A DNA stretch of 64,000 nt from Dendrolimus kikuchii (GCA_019925095.2 CM034411.1:3115001-3179000), one strand, 5' to 3'; positions 47,010-63,108 are shown, numbered from the stretch's first letter. Numbers and translations are program-made. Notes: generated by a model from the sequence alone, not told the origin.

Positions 47010-47333
47010 ATACAATTTTCTTCTAAAACAAAGTCGATCATATCATACATACTCCATTGCGACGGTGACTACGTCTGAGTTGCACGCTTACCAAATGAGA
47101 CTGGCAGAAGGTTCCGCCACAGGCATCGCTTCATCGAGAATCGCCGCCGCGTGAGACGTGACGATCCGCGGGCTCGGCCGTAATACACGCTCCATTTCAA
47201 TCAAACGCGTGTAAAATCGCTTCTCCGTAAACGCACTCATCCAACGCCCTACATTTGAATTTAGTGCGGACCGCGCAGTTTATCGCGACGCGCGACGCGC
47301 CGCGTCTCCTTAAATGAGGCCTTAACCTTACAA

Positions 47334-47890
47334 ACGTAATTGGCGGACTTGAGCAGCCATATTTCTTATTTAAATGCAATATACATTTTAATTTCGAGCT
47401 CCTTAAAAATATCGCTTCTAATAAATACCCTTTGATATGAAACAGTATTAGAAGACATTTGATTTTATATAAAATATAATTTTGAATTAATTCATTCCGT
47501 TTGCTTATTGAGGTTGGATATCGATTGAGCATTGTTTAAGAAACTAAGCTAAAAATAATGTGGTGGGGTTTGATAATTATTAATACTGGACTTTAATTAA
47601 TACTATTTTTTAATTCATTTATATACCTATTTTAGTTCTGAATATCATCTTGCACAATCCTTGACAGTAATCTTGAATAAACATCGCCTCTTTGCGAAGT
47701 GAATTCATAGGTTGCTTTAATAAATACCGTAATTTTGATCGAAAAAGCTCTTAGAAACATTAATTTTCTAAAATAGGTGAACATAAAAATATAAACGACT
47801 TAAAAAATATATTAATTTTAGCCTTTTAACACGTCTGAAATAGGCAATCGATTCGTATTGTCTAAAAACAGTCCTGACACTGAATATATA
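47334..47890. other. AT-rich intergenic, nothing seen
   Basis: No open frame, repeat border or RNA gene could be supported. Confidence 0.5.
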
Positions 47891-47904
47891 TTTTACTAAA
47901 TAAT

Positions 47905-48155
47905 TTGTCGGCCTCTGTGTTTGAGCGAGCTAAGCCTTTGCCGGCCTACCTCACTGCAACGCAGAGGTTCCGGGTTCGATTCCTGGTTATAGTAAATTTC
48001 GGAAACGTATTTTCTCCGTTATTTACTATGGTCTGGGAGTCTGGGATCGGCCCCAGAGTGGTCCGTTGTATATTACCCATAACACAAGCGTAACTTGCTT
48101 AGCTTGGGGATATACAATGTGTATGTTTGTCTGCCGATTATTATTATTATTATAT
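47905..48155 (+). mobile_element. tRNA-derived SINE with (ATT)n tail
   Basis: The head has a tRNA-like B box (GGTTCGATTCC) after a GCGAGCTAAGCC region. The body contains GGGATCGGCCCCAGAGTGGT and the tail is (ATT)n. The body matches 11264-11390. Confidence 0.78.
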
Positions 48156-48509
48156 ATACTTTTTTTAACAAACACCATCACATAATATTCATGTGATGTA
48201 TCTCAAAGGTCCACCGAGCGTTGTGCACGACTTTCTAAAAAATTCCTATCTCAGGGGGAACTCTTTAGTCCGGCATTCTATATACGAATCTCAACTGTAC
48301 GATTATATCATGCTTACGTAGGAAATTAAGAGAATATGCGTAAGTATGATGTACGATAGAACATTGTTATCTTTCTTTCTTTTCTATCGTACATCGTAGG
48401 TATGCATGATGGGAAATATCGCGGACCCTGTTTAGTTTTGTACAATAATGACTATCATGACGAAAGTATTAAGAATTTATTCCTACATTTTTGACATGAT
48501 CCTGATAAG

Positions 48510-49084
48510 GGGCCGTCCAGAAATTACGTCACACGAATTCCATGGTTGTTGTGAACCCCGCCCCCGTCCTTGTCACATTCGTGGCACTCCTCCCTCTCTA
48601 GTGAGAACCATATACTAGAATGATGATAAACCCACTTTAGTATCAAATCAGAACTAAACACTAGAATGATGACAACAATGACTCGCCTCTGCTCCTATTT
48701 TTGATATAGCAATATTGTGTACATGACTCCCTGCTGCACGAATAAACCTATTAGGCTTCTGTGCTAAAGTTCAAATGTATTTTCTAATTTGTATGAATAT
48801 GAGCATATTGGATAATAAATTAAAAAAAATATATATTTTGCAATTTTACACCGAGAAATTATTAAATTAAAACAGCAGTTTCGTAATTACTTTTATTTCT
48901 AATTATTATTAGGTATAGATAGAGTTGGAAATATTTTGAAGTTTTCCGTTAATAGTTCAAGTTTCGTGTTTGAAAGTTTTGAAATGTGACGTCTCGAAAT
49001 TTGAGAACTCCCGCCCCTTGTCACACAATGTCACACTTCGTCGACCCCCTGCACCCTTAATGTGTGACGTAATCATGCATGGCC
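48510..49084. mobile_element. TIR element, about 575 bp
   Basis: GGGCCGTCCAGAAATTACGT CACAC at the left, inverse GGCCATGCATGATTACGTCA CAC at the right. No open frame. Confidence 0.82.
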
Positions 49085-49679
49085 TACAAGTAAGATAATT
49101 CTGATATTTTTTTGGTCTATGTACGACAATTTTCTGGCGAAGTTTTCTGATTTAAGGTTATGAAGACTGGATCTGTCTCCACATATTTTATGATGAGACG
49201 GCTATTAAGTCATGCATACGAGGTTTTTACAATACAATTTGAAACTGTCCAACGCAGATACCTACATACACACTTTAGTTTTTCCACTCTAAAAACTACT
49301 ACATGTGTATTTGATAGTTTACTTACGATTGAAAATTCATAGAAACTAAATCTTTAGGCTATAGTACTATTATAGTCAATGGTCACCTACAGGTGATGGT
49401 AGGAAGTGCTAGTTGAATTCTTTATTATAATAGTAATAATTAATTTATTACAGAAAATTGAGTATTTCTTTTCTATCAAAGGTTAACCGGGACGAACATC
49501 AAAAGTTTGACATTCAAATCCAAAAGAAAAAACTTAACTTTCAAATTTAATTTGATTTCTGAAAGACTTTTAAATTTAAATGATTCCTAAACGACGGGAC
49601 GAACATCAAATGTTTGACAGGTAGGAATAGTTTCTAAGGGCAAGCGAAATTGTTGTTTTTACTATATTCCGAGCATTTT

Positions 49680-49825
49680 TTTCAAATTTCCTCACCTTTC
49701 AAACCTTCCGTGGACTTCCACAAATAATTCAAAATCTAAATTAGCCAAATCAGTCTAGCCGTTCTCGAGTTTTAGCGAAACTAACGAACAGCAATTGATT
49801 TTTATATATACTTATATAGATAGAT
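49680..49825 (+). mobile_element. Helitron-like remnant
   Basis: AACCTTCCGTGGACTTCCAC and CAAATCAGTCTAGCCGTTCT CGAG, in the order seen in this repeat class. Confidence 0.5.
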
Positions 49826-49829
49826 TACA

Positions 49830-51235
49830 GTTCAAATAATAAACCCGGAATAACAATTAATTAGTAAGACAAGTACTAGGTGATACTTCAAATATTATTT
49901 AGAGTAAAGAGAAAAAAAAGTTTATTTAGAGCATTAGAAGAGAGAAAGAGGGAGAGAGAGAATGTAATAGATAACACAAAAGATTTAAGAGTACTATGCC
50001 ACAATTTGACAAATTGAATTTGTTGTTTCGTAGAAAATAACGTTTTTCATAGAAAATCGTGTCTGTGTCGGTCCAGTTAAATTTTGGTCCTTCACAACCG
50101 GATAATATTGGCACATATCGTGCAGTTGAGATTTTGAAAATGTCGTATTAACGATATTCCACTGTAATTATGAAGTGTAAGACGATATCTCCAGACTGTT
50201 TCATTATCTTGTTACCGATTGTGATTTATTATATGAAAATAAATGGAAAAAAATGAAATAATTAGGTAATTAATAATAATAGGAGTTCCAATTGTGTAAT
50301 ATACATATTATTATAAAATAACTGCTATATCATGGAGGTCGATATCAAAATGATGCAAATTGAAAGAAAAAGTAAGAAAAATATGTTGAAAACATTTTTT
50401 ATAGACTTGCTGCTGTCGGGATTGTGGTTAAATTGATTAAATAATAATAATAGTGTGTTATGTAATATTAATTCCACCGCAAGAACGAGTTGGAAAGTGA
50501 TAGAATTTTTTGCTAATTTTTCAGTCATCTTCATGCTTTCAGTTATGAATGTGGACTGAATTATTTGACAGAATCCTTCATAATTAAAGGCAAACAAAAA
50601 ACAAAAACAGTATTAATTGATAAATTTACTATCGTCTCTATAGATGATGATATAAAAATATGATAGAAAGTTTATTTAATCCTTTATCACAATTGGTTAT
50701 GATTTTAATAAAACTCGCTATACCAGCACGTTACAAGTGGTATTTCAAATCACCTACTTACAACAAGTGTTTTATGCTAATTATTCTGTTGATAAAGATT
50801 TTAAACTAGAAAACTGAAGTATGGAGAAATACCTTAGAATCTGCATTAACCCTGTGGGAAACAGGCGTCAGTTTAACCAAAATCCCAGACTCTGATGATT
50901 ATGAAGATTAATCTGATGTTTGAGTATAAGTGTATGAACATTGGAAATTCATCTGATATTGTGCGCATGCGCATATATGATGAGCTATTCGTTAATTATT
51001 TATTTGTTTTAATATATTTTATTAATATATTTCAATGACGGTTGTTACGTCTAACAGCTGGTTTATGTATTTTGAGACGAACGATTCAATCTCGTTTTTT
51101 TGAATAATAAGGATTTAAGGATCATTTACACTTAAACTCACAGTTTAACGTAAATCAAAGATTTTTATTCTTTAGCAGATAAGTTAGGTAATACTCTTTT
51201 ATTGCTATCGGTTATAGATTATGTTTAAATAACAC
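49830..51235. other. AT-rich intergenic, nothing seen
   Basis: Stop-rich throughout with a GA-rich patch at 49930-49960. The 90-residue minus frame at 50325 is low-complexity. Confidence 0.5.
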
Positions 51236-51239
51236 TAGA

Positions 51240-51395
51240 GTTTGACCCGCGGGATAAAGTCTAGTTACATATATACCAAATTTCAGCCGAATCGATCCAG
51301 TAGTTTTTTCGTAAAAGCATAACAAACAAAGAGACGAATATAGTTTTATCCCATAAACTATCCCATTTTTCGGGATGAGCCTATGTTCATTGTCG

Positions 51396-51475
<80 letters not shown>

Positions 51476-51565
51476 TGAGTTTCAACCAAATCGGTCCAGT
51501 AGTTTTTTCCGTGAAAACGGAACAGACATATAGACAATGTTACTTTCGCATTTATAATATTAATA
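51240..51565 (-). mobile_element. Helitron-like remnant split by (TA)n
   Basis: GACCCGCGGGATAAAGTCTA, TTCAGCCGAATCGATCCAGT and AACTATCCCATTTTTCGGGA, shared with 62610-62930. Confidence 0.6.
51399..51474. repeat. (TA)n microsatellite
   Basis: TA run inside a Helitron-like fragment. Confidence 0.97.
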
Positions 51566-51569
51566 CGGA

Positions 51570-53290
51570 TTAAATTTCGACTTGTTTATTTTTTGTTTAG
51601 ATACAAAAGCTCGGTAGTGGATCTACATATACTTGACTTCTATTTCTTCATGCCATATCAGAATATTCCTTTTTAATATTCCTACCAAAAATTTTCACCA
51701 AAAAAGCTCTTTTGACCCCTACTGTGGTCTCAATGCCTTATAATACCAAAGTTTAAGGACATACACATCTTTCATGTGAATAACAGATTGATGGGTACAT
51801 ATTTATGTGTATATAAAGTATTTTTCAACATGGTCTTAAACCGTCTCCAAACCATTAGTGAAACTATAGTGAGCAATAATTATGGTTTTTTGATGGATTT
51901 CAAATAGAGTAGAGGGATAAATATTTCTCAATACATGCTAGAATGTTCAATGGAATCTAGATTTAGGTCAGAGTATTTTTATTTAGCATACAAACAAATT
52001 CTCATGCTAAATAACTAACGTTTGTGTTATGTGAGTAACACACAATTGATAGCTGCGATACATTTCAGTACACCCAGATCGGAGCAAACATCAGGTCATT
52101 TCTGAGAATTCTCTACGAGTGTTGGCGGGAAATGTACGGTGATGTTTTGCTTCTAAAAAATTCACAAGACCTTTTAGCTAGTACCTTAAAATATTCTTAA
52201 AATCAATACACAACACTGAAGTAATATATTTTTTTTAATTTCATTTCGCGTCTCTTATATTGATATTTTATTAGTTTTAACATCGATGCGAACAACAATA
52301 TGTAACCGTTTTTATACGTTATTCTGCGTATTAATGTGTTCAGTCCTTTATCCAATGTTCATAGACGTATACATGACAGAAATACCGTACAACTATCATT
52401 GTCGAAAAATTAAAAAAATAATAACTATGTAATGGTTATTTTGTGAAAATAATGCTCGTTGCGAATTAAAAATATCTTATAAAAAATATTTTCACAGTGC
52501 CGGGGGGTCGACATTTGGGGATTTTGTTTCTTGTTTTGTTGTATATGTGTGTAAGTAAGTGAGCGCGTTTTGGAAGCTAGTGTCGGCCCCCCGGCGCTGC
52601 TCGCCGTTCAACGGATCTGCCTTAACAATTTCCAATTGTTATTATGTCATTTTGGTTATTGTTGCGTTATTTATGTTGTTTCAGTAATAGAGATATTAAG
52701 TGACTCGTTTCGAAGACTTGTTTGAATTGTGGCAGTCAATTTTTTTTTTTTTTAATAAAAATTGCTATCTGGGTCGAGTGACTGTTGATTGCGGGACAGC
52801 GGCGGTGAAAGGAATTCTTAGAGCGGGAAGGACGCTGAGACGGAGTGTCTATTAGAGTTATTATCAGGGCTTGCAAACCGGAAAAAATTCGTACCGGTTA
52901 CAGTCTTAAAGACATGTAAGCTTTTCATTTGAACCCAACAATAGGTTAAGCATTCCTGCCGCTTTTACAGTATTTTAACCCTCCCTCGTACATCCTTCGT
53001 CCCCACGGCGCTTGATGGCTTAACCACGGATCTAGCGACACGACAAGGCCCCAGTCTGTAAATGTGCCCGCCCACACATTACGGGACGCGTCCGTAGGAT
53101 GCGTTCTAATAATGTGCAACACTAGAACCGTAACACTCTCCAGGTTGCTTCAGGACGTTGGAATGCTCAAGTTCACATCGGCGACTTCAACTGATAATGA
53201 ACTTTCGTATCCAGATACGTTGTAAGACACGCCTCTCAGCTGCGTCCGTCTGTCGCAACTTATAATATGCACACACCTTAACTTTAACAT
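51570..53290. other. Intergenic, one small TIR element
   Basis: Mostly AT-rich, with a GC-richer block at 52700-53280 that has no open frame of note. The 52498-52600 TIR element is the only clear structure. Confidence 0.45.
52498..52600. mobile_element. Small TIR element, about 100 bp
   Basis: GTGCCGGGGGGTCGACA against inverse GCGCCGGGGGGCCGACA, 17-bp termini. Confidence 0.72.
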
Positions 53291-53299
53291 AAAAACCAT

Positions 53300-53492
53300 G
53301 CCAGTGCGAGTCAAGATCCATTCGACTGACGATAATCAAATATCCGTAGTCTCTAAAATTCATGTTAAATCAGTCTCGATTAAATCAAGATTGATTTAAT
53401 ATTGAGCCGAATTGGTTTATAAACAACCAAAACCGTCAAAAGATTCGATACCAATTCGATTCGATTGCCAATTTGAGTTACACCGGCTCGGG
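53300..53492 (-). repeat. Family G repeat
   Basis: GAGTCAAGATCCATTCGACT, CAGTCTCGATTAAATCAAGA and GATTGCCAATTTGAGTTACA, the inverse of 33765-33965. Confidence 0.75.
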
Positions 53493-53639
53493 GCCTTGTT
53501 GTCGGCACCGCGCGGCGGAGTCTTAGCTGTCGCTGACAGTGACAGGTGCGTGGCCAGGCCGTGAGATTGTCACCGGTGGCTAAACTAACCAGCCTATAAT
53601 AAATAATTATTTTACACTACCCTAACTGCAATAGTTTGA

Positions 53640-54080
53640 TATTGTCATGTTTTATTGTATGGCAGTGAAGCGTGGCCTGTACTTGAGCAACACAAGTAAG
53701 AACTGCGTGTCACGGAGATGAATATGCTGCGATGGATGTGTGGAGTGACGCGGAAAGACCGGGTCAGGAACTCCCGCATCCGCAGCAGTCTTCATGTCCG
53801 TGACATAGCAGACAAACGGCAAGTGTCGCATACGCTGGTACGGCCACGTTTTACGGAGACCGGCTAATTTTTAAAAAAAATTATGTGGGGAACAAATGTC
53901 TAGCCATGCCGCCTTCGCCAGGTTCCGGTCGAAGGGAAAAGCCCAAGAAATGTTGGCTTGACCTTGTGAAGGTTCTTGAAGAACGCGCGAAGTGGAGTAG
54001 AAAAAGTAGTAAAGCGGACCCTGGGCGTCGGAGTGAACGCAGCCGGGATTTAGCGCTCAGATGATGGATGATATTTTATT
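53640..54080 (+). pseudogene. Decayed LINE reverse-transcriptase fragment
   Basis: Broken frames read YGSEAWPV, MNMLRWMCGVTRKDRVRNSR and HVRDIADKRQ, then a GRPKKCWLDLV-type motif. Several stops and shifts break it. Related to the 26.6-kb fragment. Confidence 0.82.
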
Positions 54081-54859
54081 GTACAAACCAGTCGGACTGT
54101 ACGAAAAGAATTAATTTTGTTTAACTTTTGTTATTTAAAGTACGTACAATTATGATCACTACATCTCGCTCGCGTTAACTATGTGTTAACTCGTGAAGTT
54201 TTACAATTTCATGGATAAGAATTATCTTATTGTTGGTGTTGATCTTCGCGAGACGATGTAAACAAACATCCAGATCAAACTCTCACTTATTATATAATAG
54301 TGTGTATAGATAATTTTTATCTCAGGTGTATTGAGGTCATAGTTAATGAAATTACCAAAAAGATTTGATGTTTGTAATGTAAAATATCACATTGTATATA
54401 TTATGAAGTTATATGTTGATGTTTTTTTTTTCTTTTGTAAATAATATGATCAGGGAATTAATTATAGTAGTAGCTAAAGCTATGACCATGGTAGAAGAGT
54501 CGAGGACAGAAGTAAGGAGTATTATCTCAGTGTATCAAAAAAAAATCCGTTGAAAAGCTGCCAATTTAGGTGACGCCATGGGTAGCAAGTGGAAAGATTT
54601 TAAAAACGGCGCCAAAAATTATTAGAGTTGGATAGTTATAAATAGATATTAATCGGATGATTTATTTAGATAATTATAGAAAATAATAATATATAATTAA
54701 TTTTATGAGTTGAATAATAATCGAGGATATAAAATTTTTCAACTCGGCACACTTCACTCTGTTTTTAACTGTTGCTAAATTCATATCATATCGATTTGCT
54801 AGAGTCGGTGAGTCTTCGAACAATAACTTGCTGTTTACAGATGGATACTGTCCATTTGT

Positions 54860-55045
54860 CCCCGATACAAGACGGTTCTCCTTACTTCTACCCTTCATGA
54901 AGAACTGCAATAACAGTTGGCGCCACCAGTCCGTTAATTTGACATAAGCTCCATCCATACAAGTAATGTCAAAATTCAACCAATGGTAGGGCAAGTGAAT
55001 GAATAGTAAAATATAAGAACCGGCTATGAAACCCAATGAACGTCT
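54860..55045 (-). repeat. Repeat related to 13115-13268
   Basis: The reverse complement contains GCCGGTTCTTATATTTTACT and TGGTGGCGCCAACTGTTATT. The 120-residue open frame here looks like a by-product of the repeat. Confidence 0.6.
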
Positions 55046-55711
55046 TATGAGTTAAAACATATTTTTTACTGGAATCAGTTGTAAATTGAATATATTTGAT
55101 AGTCCTATTACCTCCTTTTCGATTTTGTCGAAATTCGTTTCGTCGAAAATGTAAATTTGAACACTGGTCGAATTTAACACTTGGAGTGTAAATATAGTCA
55201 AATTGATTAAAAACTAGTAACAATCATTACGTATCTTTAAAGACTAGTCTTTACTAAAAAATCATTAAAATTTCCAAGAGATTTAATTTAACATTTGTAG
55301 TGCATCCGATCTAACCAAAATCTACTTTTGAAGTGACAACTTCTTATGGGAGGGTAAACCGCTTCGTTACGTAACGCGTTACGGCGCCAGTCTGTCTGGC
55401 TTCCCATTGTCTCACGCATGCGGTAGGCAGGCTAAGTTATCACTTCTGTCGGGCGTCCCGAGACGCACACAGTTTTTTTTATTTAATTTTTTTTCGTCAA
55501 AAATTTTACTCGCACTTGTCAAAATTTGACGAAAAAAATCATCTAAATATCTATGTAGTGGACCCGCACTGACGCCGACGAAATTTAAAAAAAATTGATA
55601 ACGGCAAATTTTAACGTCATCTAGCTTGTCCAAGAAGTGTAAAATTTGTCTTATCGCTGAAATTATAAACTAGTACAGGAGACTTGTGAGCACTAAGCCT
55701 AGGTCATCGAA

Positions 55712-55986
55712 GTCATTGAGTAAGGTTCCTAAAACGCTGGATCGCCATGCTGAGGCCTTACTCTAAAACGTCTTTCCTCGTTCGTTTTCGTTTTAGTACT
55801 TTTTTATATATTTAAGTACATTTTCCATTATATGTTCTAATGATTTTTCGGTTTTATAGACTATATTAAACGTTTAAAGAAATCTTTGTTTCGGGCTAAT
55901 CGGACGACAATTAACGACGAAAGGTGTTTGAGAGTAAGGCCTCTTGATCGGAGGCCTTACTCCGAGGCACCCGAAGAGGCAATGAC
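55712..55986. mobile_element. Inverted-repeat element, about 275 bp
   Basis: GTCATTG at both ends (inverted) and GAGGCCTTACTCT / inverse copies inside with a common CTTTC edge. Confidence 0.65.
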
Positions 55987-56515
55987 TCGTAATAATTTTA
56001 AAATATTAATAATATTTTTTTTTATATTTCATCAATAATTACTTGTGTTTAAAGATGCGAATAGTTAATTTGTGAATTATGTTAAGCCAGTCCGTTGTGT
56101 ACATTTGTTACGTATCTAACTCATTATCCGCTCTCTGCTGTGAATTATTGTTTGTTATATTTTGTTCAGTTTTAAATTGATATGTATTCTTAAGACAGAT
56201 CCGTTGAACGTTGCGCTGAAACAGAAGGCCTTACGTGTAAAGCGCGGGTGACGCCGAACGCGGAGCTTGTTTAGTCTAGACTCTAGAACGATGGTTATGT
56301 AACCCGCAGACTGCCTTGTTGGACTCGATCCAAAATTTTCGTAAAATATAAAAAGCAAAAATATATGTGTTTTATTACGATACAATTTGTTTCATTCATT
56401 ACTCCTTTTGTAGCGATCTTATTATGAAGGTTGAAAAGCGGAACTTATGTAAGTAAGTATATAATAATATATTCAAGTTCATTTTTTGTGCTGTCTGTAC
56501 CGTTATATTCTAAGT

Positions 56516-56648
56516 CTTATTCATAATAGTTATACGAGGGTTTATAGGCTGATTAAAATTTGTTGTTCAAAATCGCATTCAGAATGCAGTTTGATAGGTA
56601 TACACTTTTTAACGTTCCTATAAACTTCATATAACTATTATGAATAAG
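56516..56648. mobile_element. Family F MITE copy 1
   Basis: CTTATTCATAATAGTTATAC at the left with its inverse at the right end, and TTTATAGG next to it. Confidence 0.85.
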
Positions 56649-56649
56649 C

Positions 56650-57088
56650 ATAGCAGGGCATAGAGTGATGTATGGTTTAGTATTTTTTGCATGACATTAG
56701 ACGGTAAACCGAATTGATTCAATTTGCCTAACTGAATCAATTTTAAGGTTACAAGGATCGCTTTGATTGGATAGACAGAATTGATCTGTATTATCGGCTT
56801 TTCAAATATATTCAAAATATTTTTACCAGGAAGTAAAAAAAAACAAAGAAATCAGTTAATAAACTTTATTTATATAAAAAAATTACATTATCTTTTATAC
56901 ACAATAATGCGTACTTATAATTACAATATCATTAATGGCACTTTGTTAGTTTAGCTTTCTTTTCATTAAAACGATTGATTTCGAAATATACGAATCTTAT
57001 TGTTAATTTAAATATACTGGGAATTATATATTCGTAATGAAATACACCTAAAAAGGTGTTAGTTTAAAAACCGAGATTCATAATTAGA
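56650..57088. other. AT-rich flank with possible minus-strand poly(A) signal
   Basis: TTTATT at 56865 reads AATAAA on the minus strand and could end a long 3' UTR of the CVIL gene, but it is 2.4 kb from the stop. Confidence 0.2.
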
Positions 57089-57512
57089 GACTTCTTAAAT
57101 TTAAATTACATAAACGCTCAGACGAATAAAGGTATAGACGGAGCTGACCTGAACAAAAGCGTTCAAACGAGGTGAACAATTTTTTATATTTATGTTTATG
57201 TAAACTCGTCTAATAGATGTAAACCAAAAAACAAGGATCGATTGTGTGAAGGATGATATGATTTGTGGTGTGAATCATACCACAAATCATCATATCATCG
57301 ACTTCTTAAATTTAAATTACATAAACGCTCAAACGACTAAAGGTATAGACGGAGCTGACCTGAACAAAAGCGTTCAAACAAGGTAAACAATTTTTATATT
57401 TATGTTTATGTAAACTTATCTAATAGATGTAGACCAAAAAAAATGGATCGATTGTGTGAAGGATGATATGATGATTTGGGGTGTGAGTCACACCACAAAT
57501 CATCATATCATC
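57089..57512 (+). repeat. 211-bp tandem duplication with hairpin
   Basis: Two direct units (57089-57299, 57300-57512) sharing GACTTCTTAAATTTAAATTA and ACGGAGCTGACCTGAACAAA. Each ends in an inverted repeat around ACCACAAATCATCATATCAT. Confidence 0.92.
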
Positions 57513-57524
57513 CTTGTGTGACAG

Positions 57525-57605
57525 AAGATGTTTGTCAGAATAGAGGAGTGTGGAAGGAATTGTGCTAGTCCCAATTAATTGGGCTATGTTGACAGAAAAG
57601 AGAGA
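57525..57605 (+). pseudogene. LINE 3' tail fragment
   Basis: CQNRGVWKEL and SPN-LGYVDRKE correspond to the end of the 26.6-kb LINE fragment. It directly follows the 211-bp duplication. Confidence 0.65.
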
Positions 57606-58690
57606 GAAACTCGTCTAATAGGAGTGGAAGGTCAAGTATTCCTCTATAGTACGGGTTCTTTCTTAATTTGGGCTCCTGTCTCCCGCTACTTTTAGTTACA
57701 ATGATTTAATTTTAGAATTATTTATAGCATTTTAATAATTTCGGAAAAAATTCCTTGTGCTGTACTTTAGTATTTAAGGTGGAAAATTAATGAACATTTG
57801 ATTTTCATACACGTGGTTTTCGTTGTATCTCTCATATAAATACAAATAGTGTATTTATTATATATAAAAATGTAAGCTTACGCCTGCTTACATATATGTA
57901 GGCAAGCGTAAGTGTATAAGCACATATCTAGATCCATAGTTCCCTCTTTCATAAACCAAGAGGTTAAATTGTTTAAAATAAAATAGTAATGTATCTACTG
58001 AAAATTTTTCCACCTTTATCCGTCACAATTCAAGAAACAGCGGCGCACTACGACTTCCTATTTCAAAATTGGCTTCCTTTAGTCGGCTTCGCTCTGAGAT
58101 ATCGGGGCTCGGTCTAATTATTGTTCGTCTGAGCTTAAACGCTACATTACCATCCGCGCCAAATAATATAACTGCTATTATTTGAAAAAGCTGCACTTTT
58201 TTAAAGTAAATCAAATATTGCATACATTAATAACAGACCGTAATAGGGAAGAACAACCTAGTACAGCTTATTGGGAAATAAGATATTCCCCAAATTTTTT
58301 GTAAAATGGAATTTTACTTAAATTGTAATTTTTTTTAAATAGATACGTTCATTTTACAGTTATTTTACAATTGTGAATCAAGAAAATTCTATAGAAATAT
58401 TTCACTTGTAATTGGAGTGGGCATTTTAAAACGGTCTACCTAACTTGGGTATCAGGCGTGAAGGCACGTAAACAGCTCTTATACACTTTCTTAAAGTAAA
58501 TGAGACTCTAAATTTATACAACAACGACTATACATCACAAAATAAATTTAATTAATGTTTAAAAAATAGTTTCTTTGAATTCACATATCACACGCTCGTT
58601 CGTTCTTGTTAAATAACGCTATAGTTGACCTCGATGCTAGTTTAGGTCGAAATGATTCCCAGAAAAATTGTAGTAACCTTACCTTGTTAC
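57606..58690. other. AT-rich intergenic, nothing supported
   Basis: Only a 66-residue minus frame at 58023-58223 stands out, without recognisable motifs. It is downstream of the CVIL gene and could be 3' UTR. Confidence 0.4.
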
Positions 58691-58695
58691 ATTCT

Positions 58696-58813
58696 CTTAT
58701 TCATAATAGTTATACGAGGTTTATAGGCGCGTTAAAAATACGTTTTTCATAATATAATAAAAAACATTTCGTTATAACGACCCTATAGACTTTGTATAAT
58801 TATTATGAATAAG
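58696..58813. mobile_element. Family F MITE copy 2
   Basis: Same termini as 56516-56648 (CTTATTCATAATAGTTATAC ... inverse), 2.2 kb away, shorter centre. Confidence 0.85.
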
Positions 58814-59227
58814 GAAGGGAGAATATTTATGGTTTAAAATTATTTAATGTCAAAACGGTTGATTTTTAAATAATTAATTTTAATAATTTATCAATTCAAT
58901 TGTTCAAATCTGAGAAAATAACACTAATTATATAGTTATTGTTTTGAAAATAAAATAAACGATTGTCTTATAGGTTATTTAGTGATTGTTTAAAATCATT
59001 TCTGTGATGGCATAGGAGCTTAAAGAGACCGCTTTTGGAGAATCGCCTAGTGAAACTGACACGTGTCTAGGTATATTGGTAAATAAGACAGCATAAAGTT
59101 CCACTTGTCAAATTCGTAGAACGAATCTGCCAGTTTTTCTTGTGTACAAAATAGTTGAATTCAAGTGTGAATTTATAAGATGAAAATCAAAATCAACGTT
59201 ACATATATTCATACATTGATACCTCGT

Positions 59228-62469
<3,242 letters not shown>

Positions 62470-62519
62470 CTAACAGAGAAAAAAAAAACAAATGGTATAG
62501 AGGGTTAAAATATCGTCGT

Positions 62520-62600
62520 GACAGTGGACCAAGTGGACCCAGTGGATGCAGTAGACCCAGTGAACCAAGTGGACCAAGTGGACGAAATGGACAAAATCAC
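62520..62600 (+). repeat. 9-bp imperfect tandem repeat
   Basis: GTGGACCAA-type 9-mers repeat about nine times. Confidence 0.8.
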
Positions 62601-62609
62601 AAAACCTAT

Positions 62610-62930
62610 CCTAGATTCCGGGATAACCTTTACATAAATCTATCCCATTACCCGGGATAAAAAGTATCTCTTGGCCATTAAAATTGCATATGTACCGAGT
62701 TTCAGCCAAATCGGTCCAATAGTCTTTCCATAAAGGGGTAACAAACAGAGAGAGAAATATATTGTTATCCCGGAAACTATCCCATTTTTCGGGATAAAAA
62801 GTATCTTATGTTCATCCTCGGCATCGAATATATATACTGAGTTACAGCCAAATCGGTCCAATAGCTCTTTCGTGAAAACGGACCAGACTGTCAGTTACTT
62901 TCGCATTTATAATATTAATAGGGATTATTA
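62610..62930 (-). mobile_element. Helitron-like remnant
   Basis: CAGCCAAATCGGTCCAATAG occurs twice and AACTATCCCATTTTTCGGGA once, as at 51240-51565, ending TTTCGCATTTATAATATTAA. Confidence 0.6.
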
Positions 62931-62984
62931 CTTACATTAACTACATAATTTGTTTACGGAAATATAACTTCAAAACCATGACAT

Positions 62985-63108
62985 GAGTTATGAATGTCAA
63001 AGAAGCAAGTGAGGTGTGTAAGAATAAGCCTAAATGGCGCTCTGTCGTCCGTGCCTACCCCGCAAGGGAACTGGCGTGAAGTTATGTATGTATATATGTA
63101 TAACTTTA
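62985..63108 (+). mobile_element. Family A: LINE 3' tail
   Basis: Short copy from SYECQRSK-equivalent DNA (VMNVKEASEVCKNKPKWRSV frame) to the (ATGT)n tail. Confidence 0.85.

Larger units (their letters stand above)
46521..47321. mobile_element. GC-rich TIR element, 801 bp, carrying nested B and D insertions
   Basis: GGCCTCATATACGGAGACGC against inverse GGCCTCATTTAAGGAGACGC, then GGCGTCGCGCGT in both arms, flanked by TTA. A family-B fragment (46629-46712) and a family-D copy (46904-47009) lie inside. Confidence 0.87.

Noticed and set aside
47927..48000. Hammerhead-type ribozyme in SINE or D elements
   Set aside because: GAAAC and GTC words occur in family D, but the CUGAUGA core is absent.
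54674..55036. 120-residue minus-strand open frame
   Set aside because: It overlaps a repeat related to 13115-13268, has a low-complexity Ile/Tyr end and no recognisable domain; no splice-consistent partner was found.
58023..58223. 66-residue minus-strand frame near the CVIL gene
   Set aside because: No recognisable motif and no splice signals linking it to the gene; may be 3' UTR.
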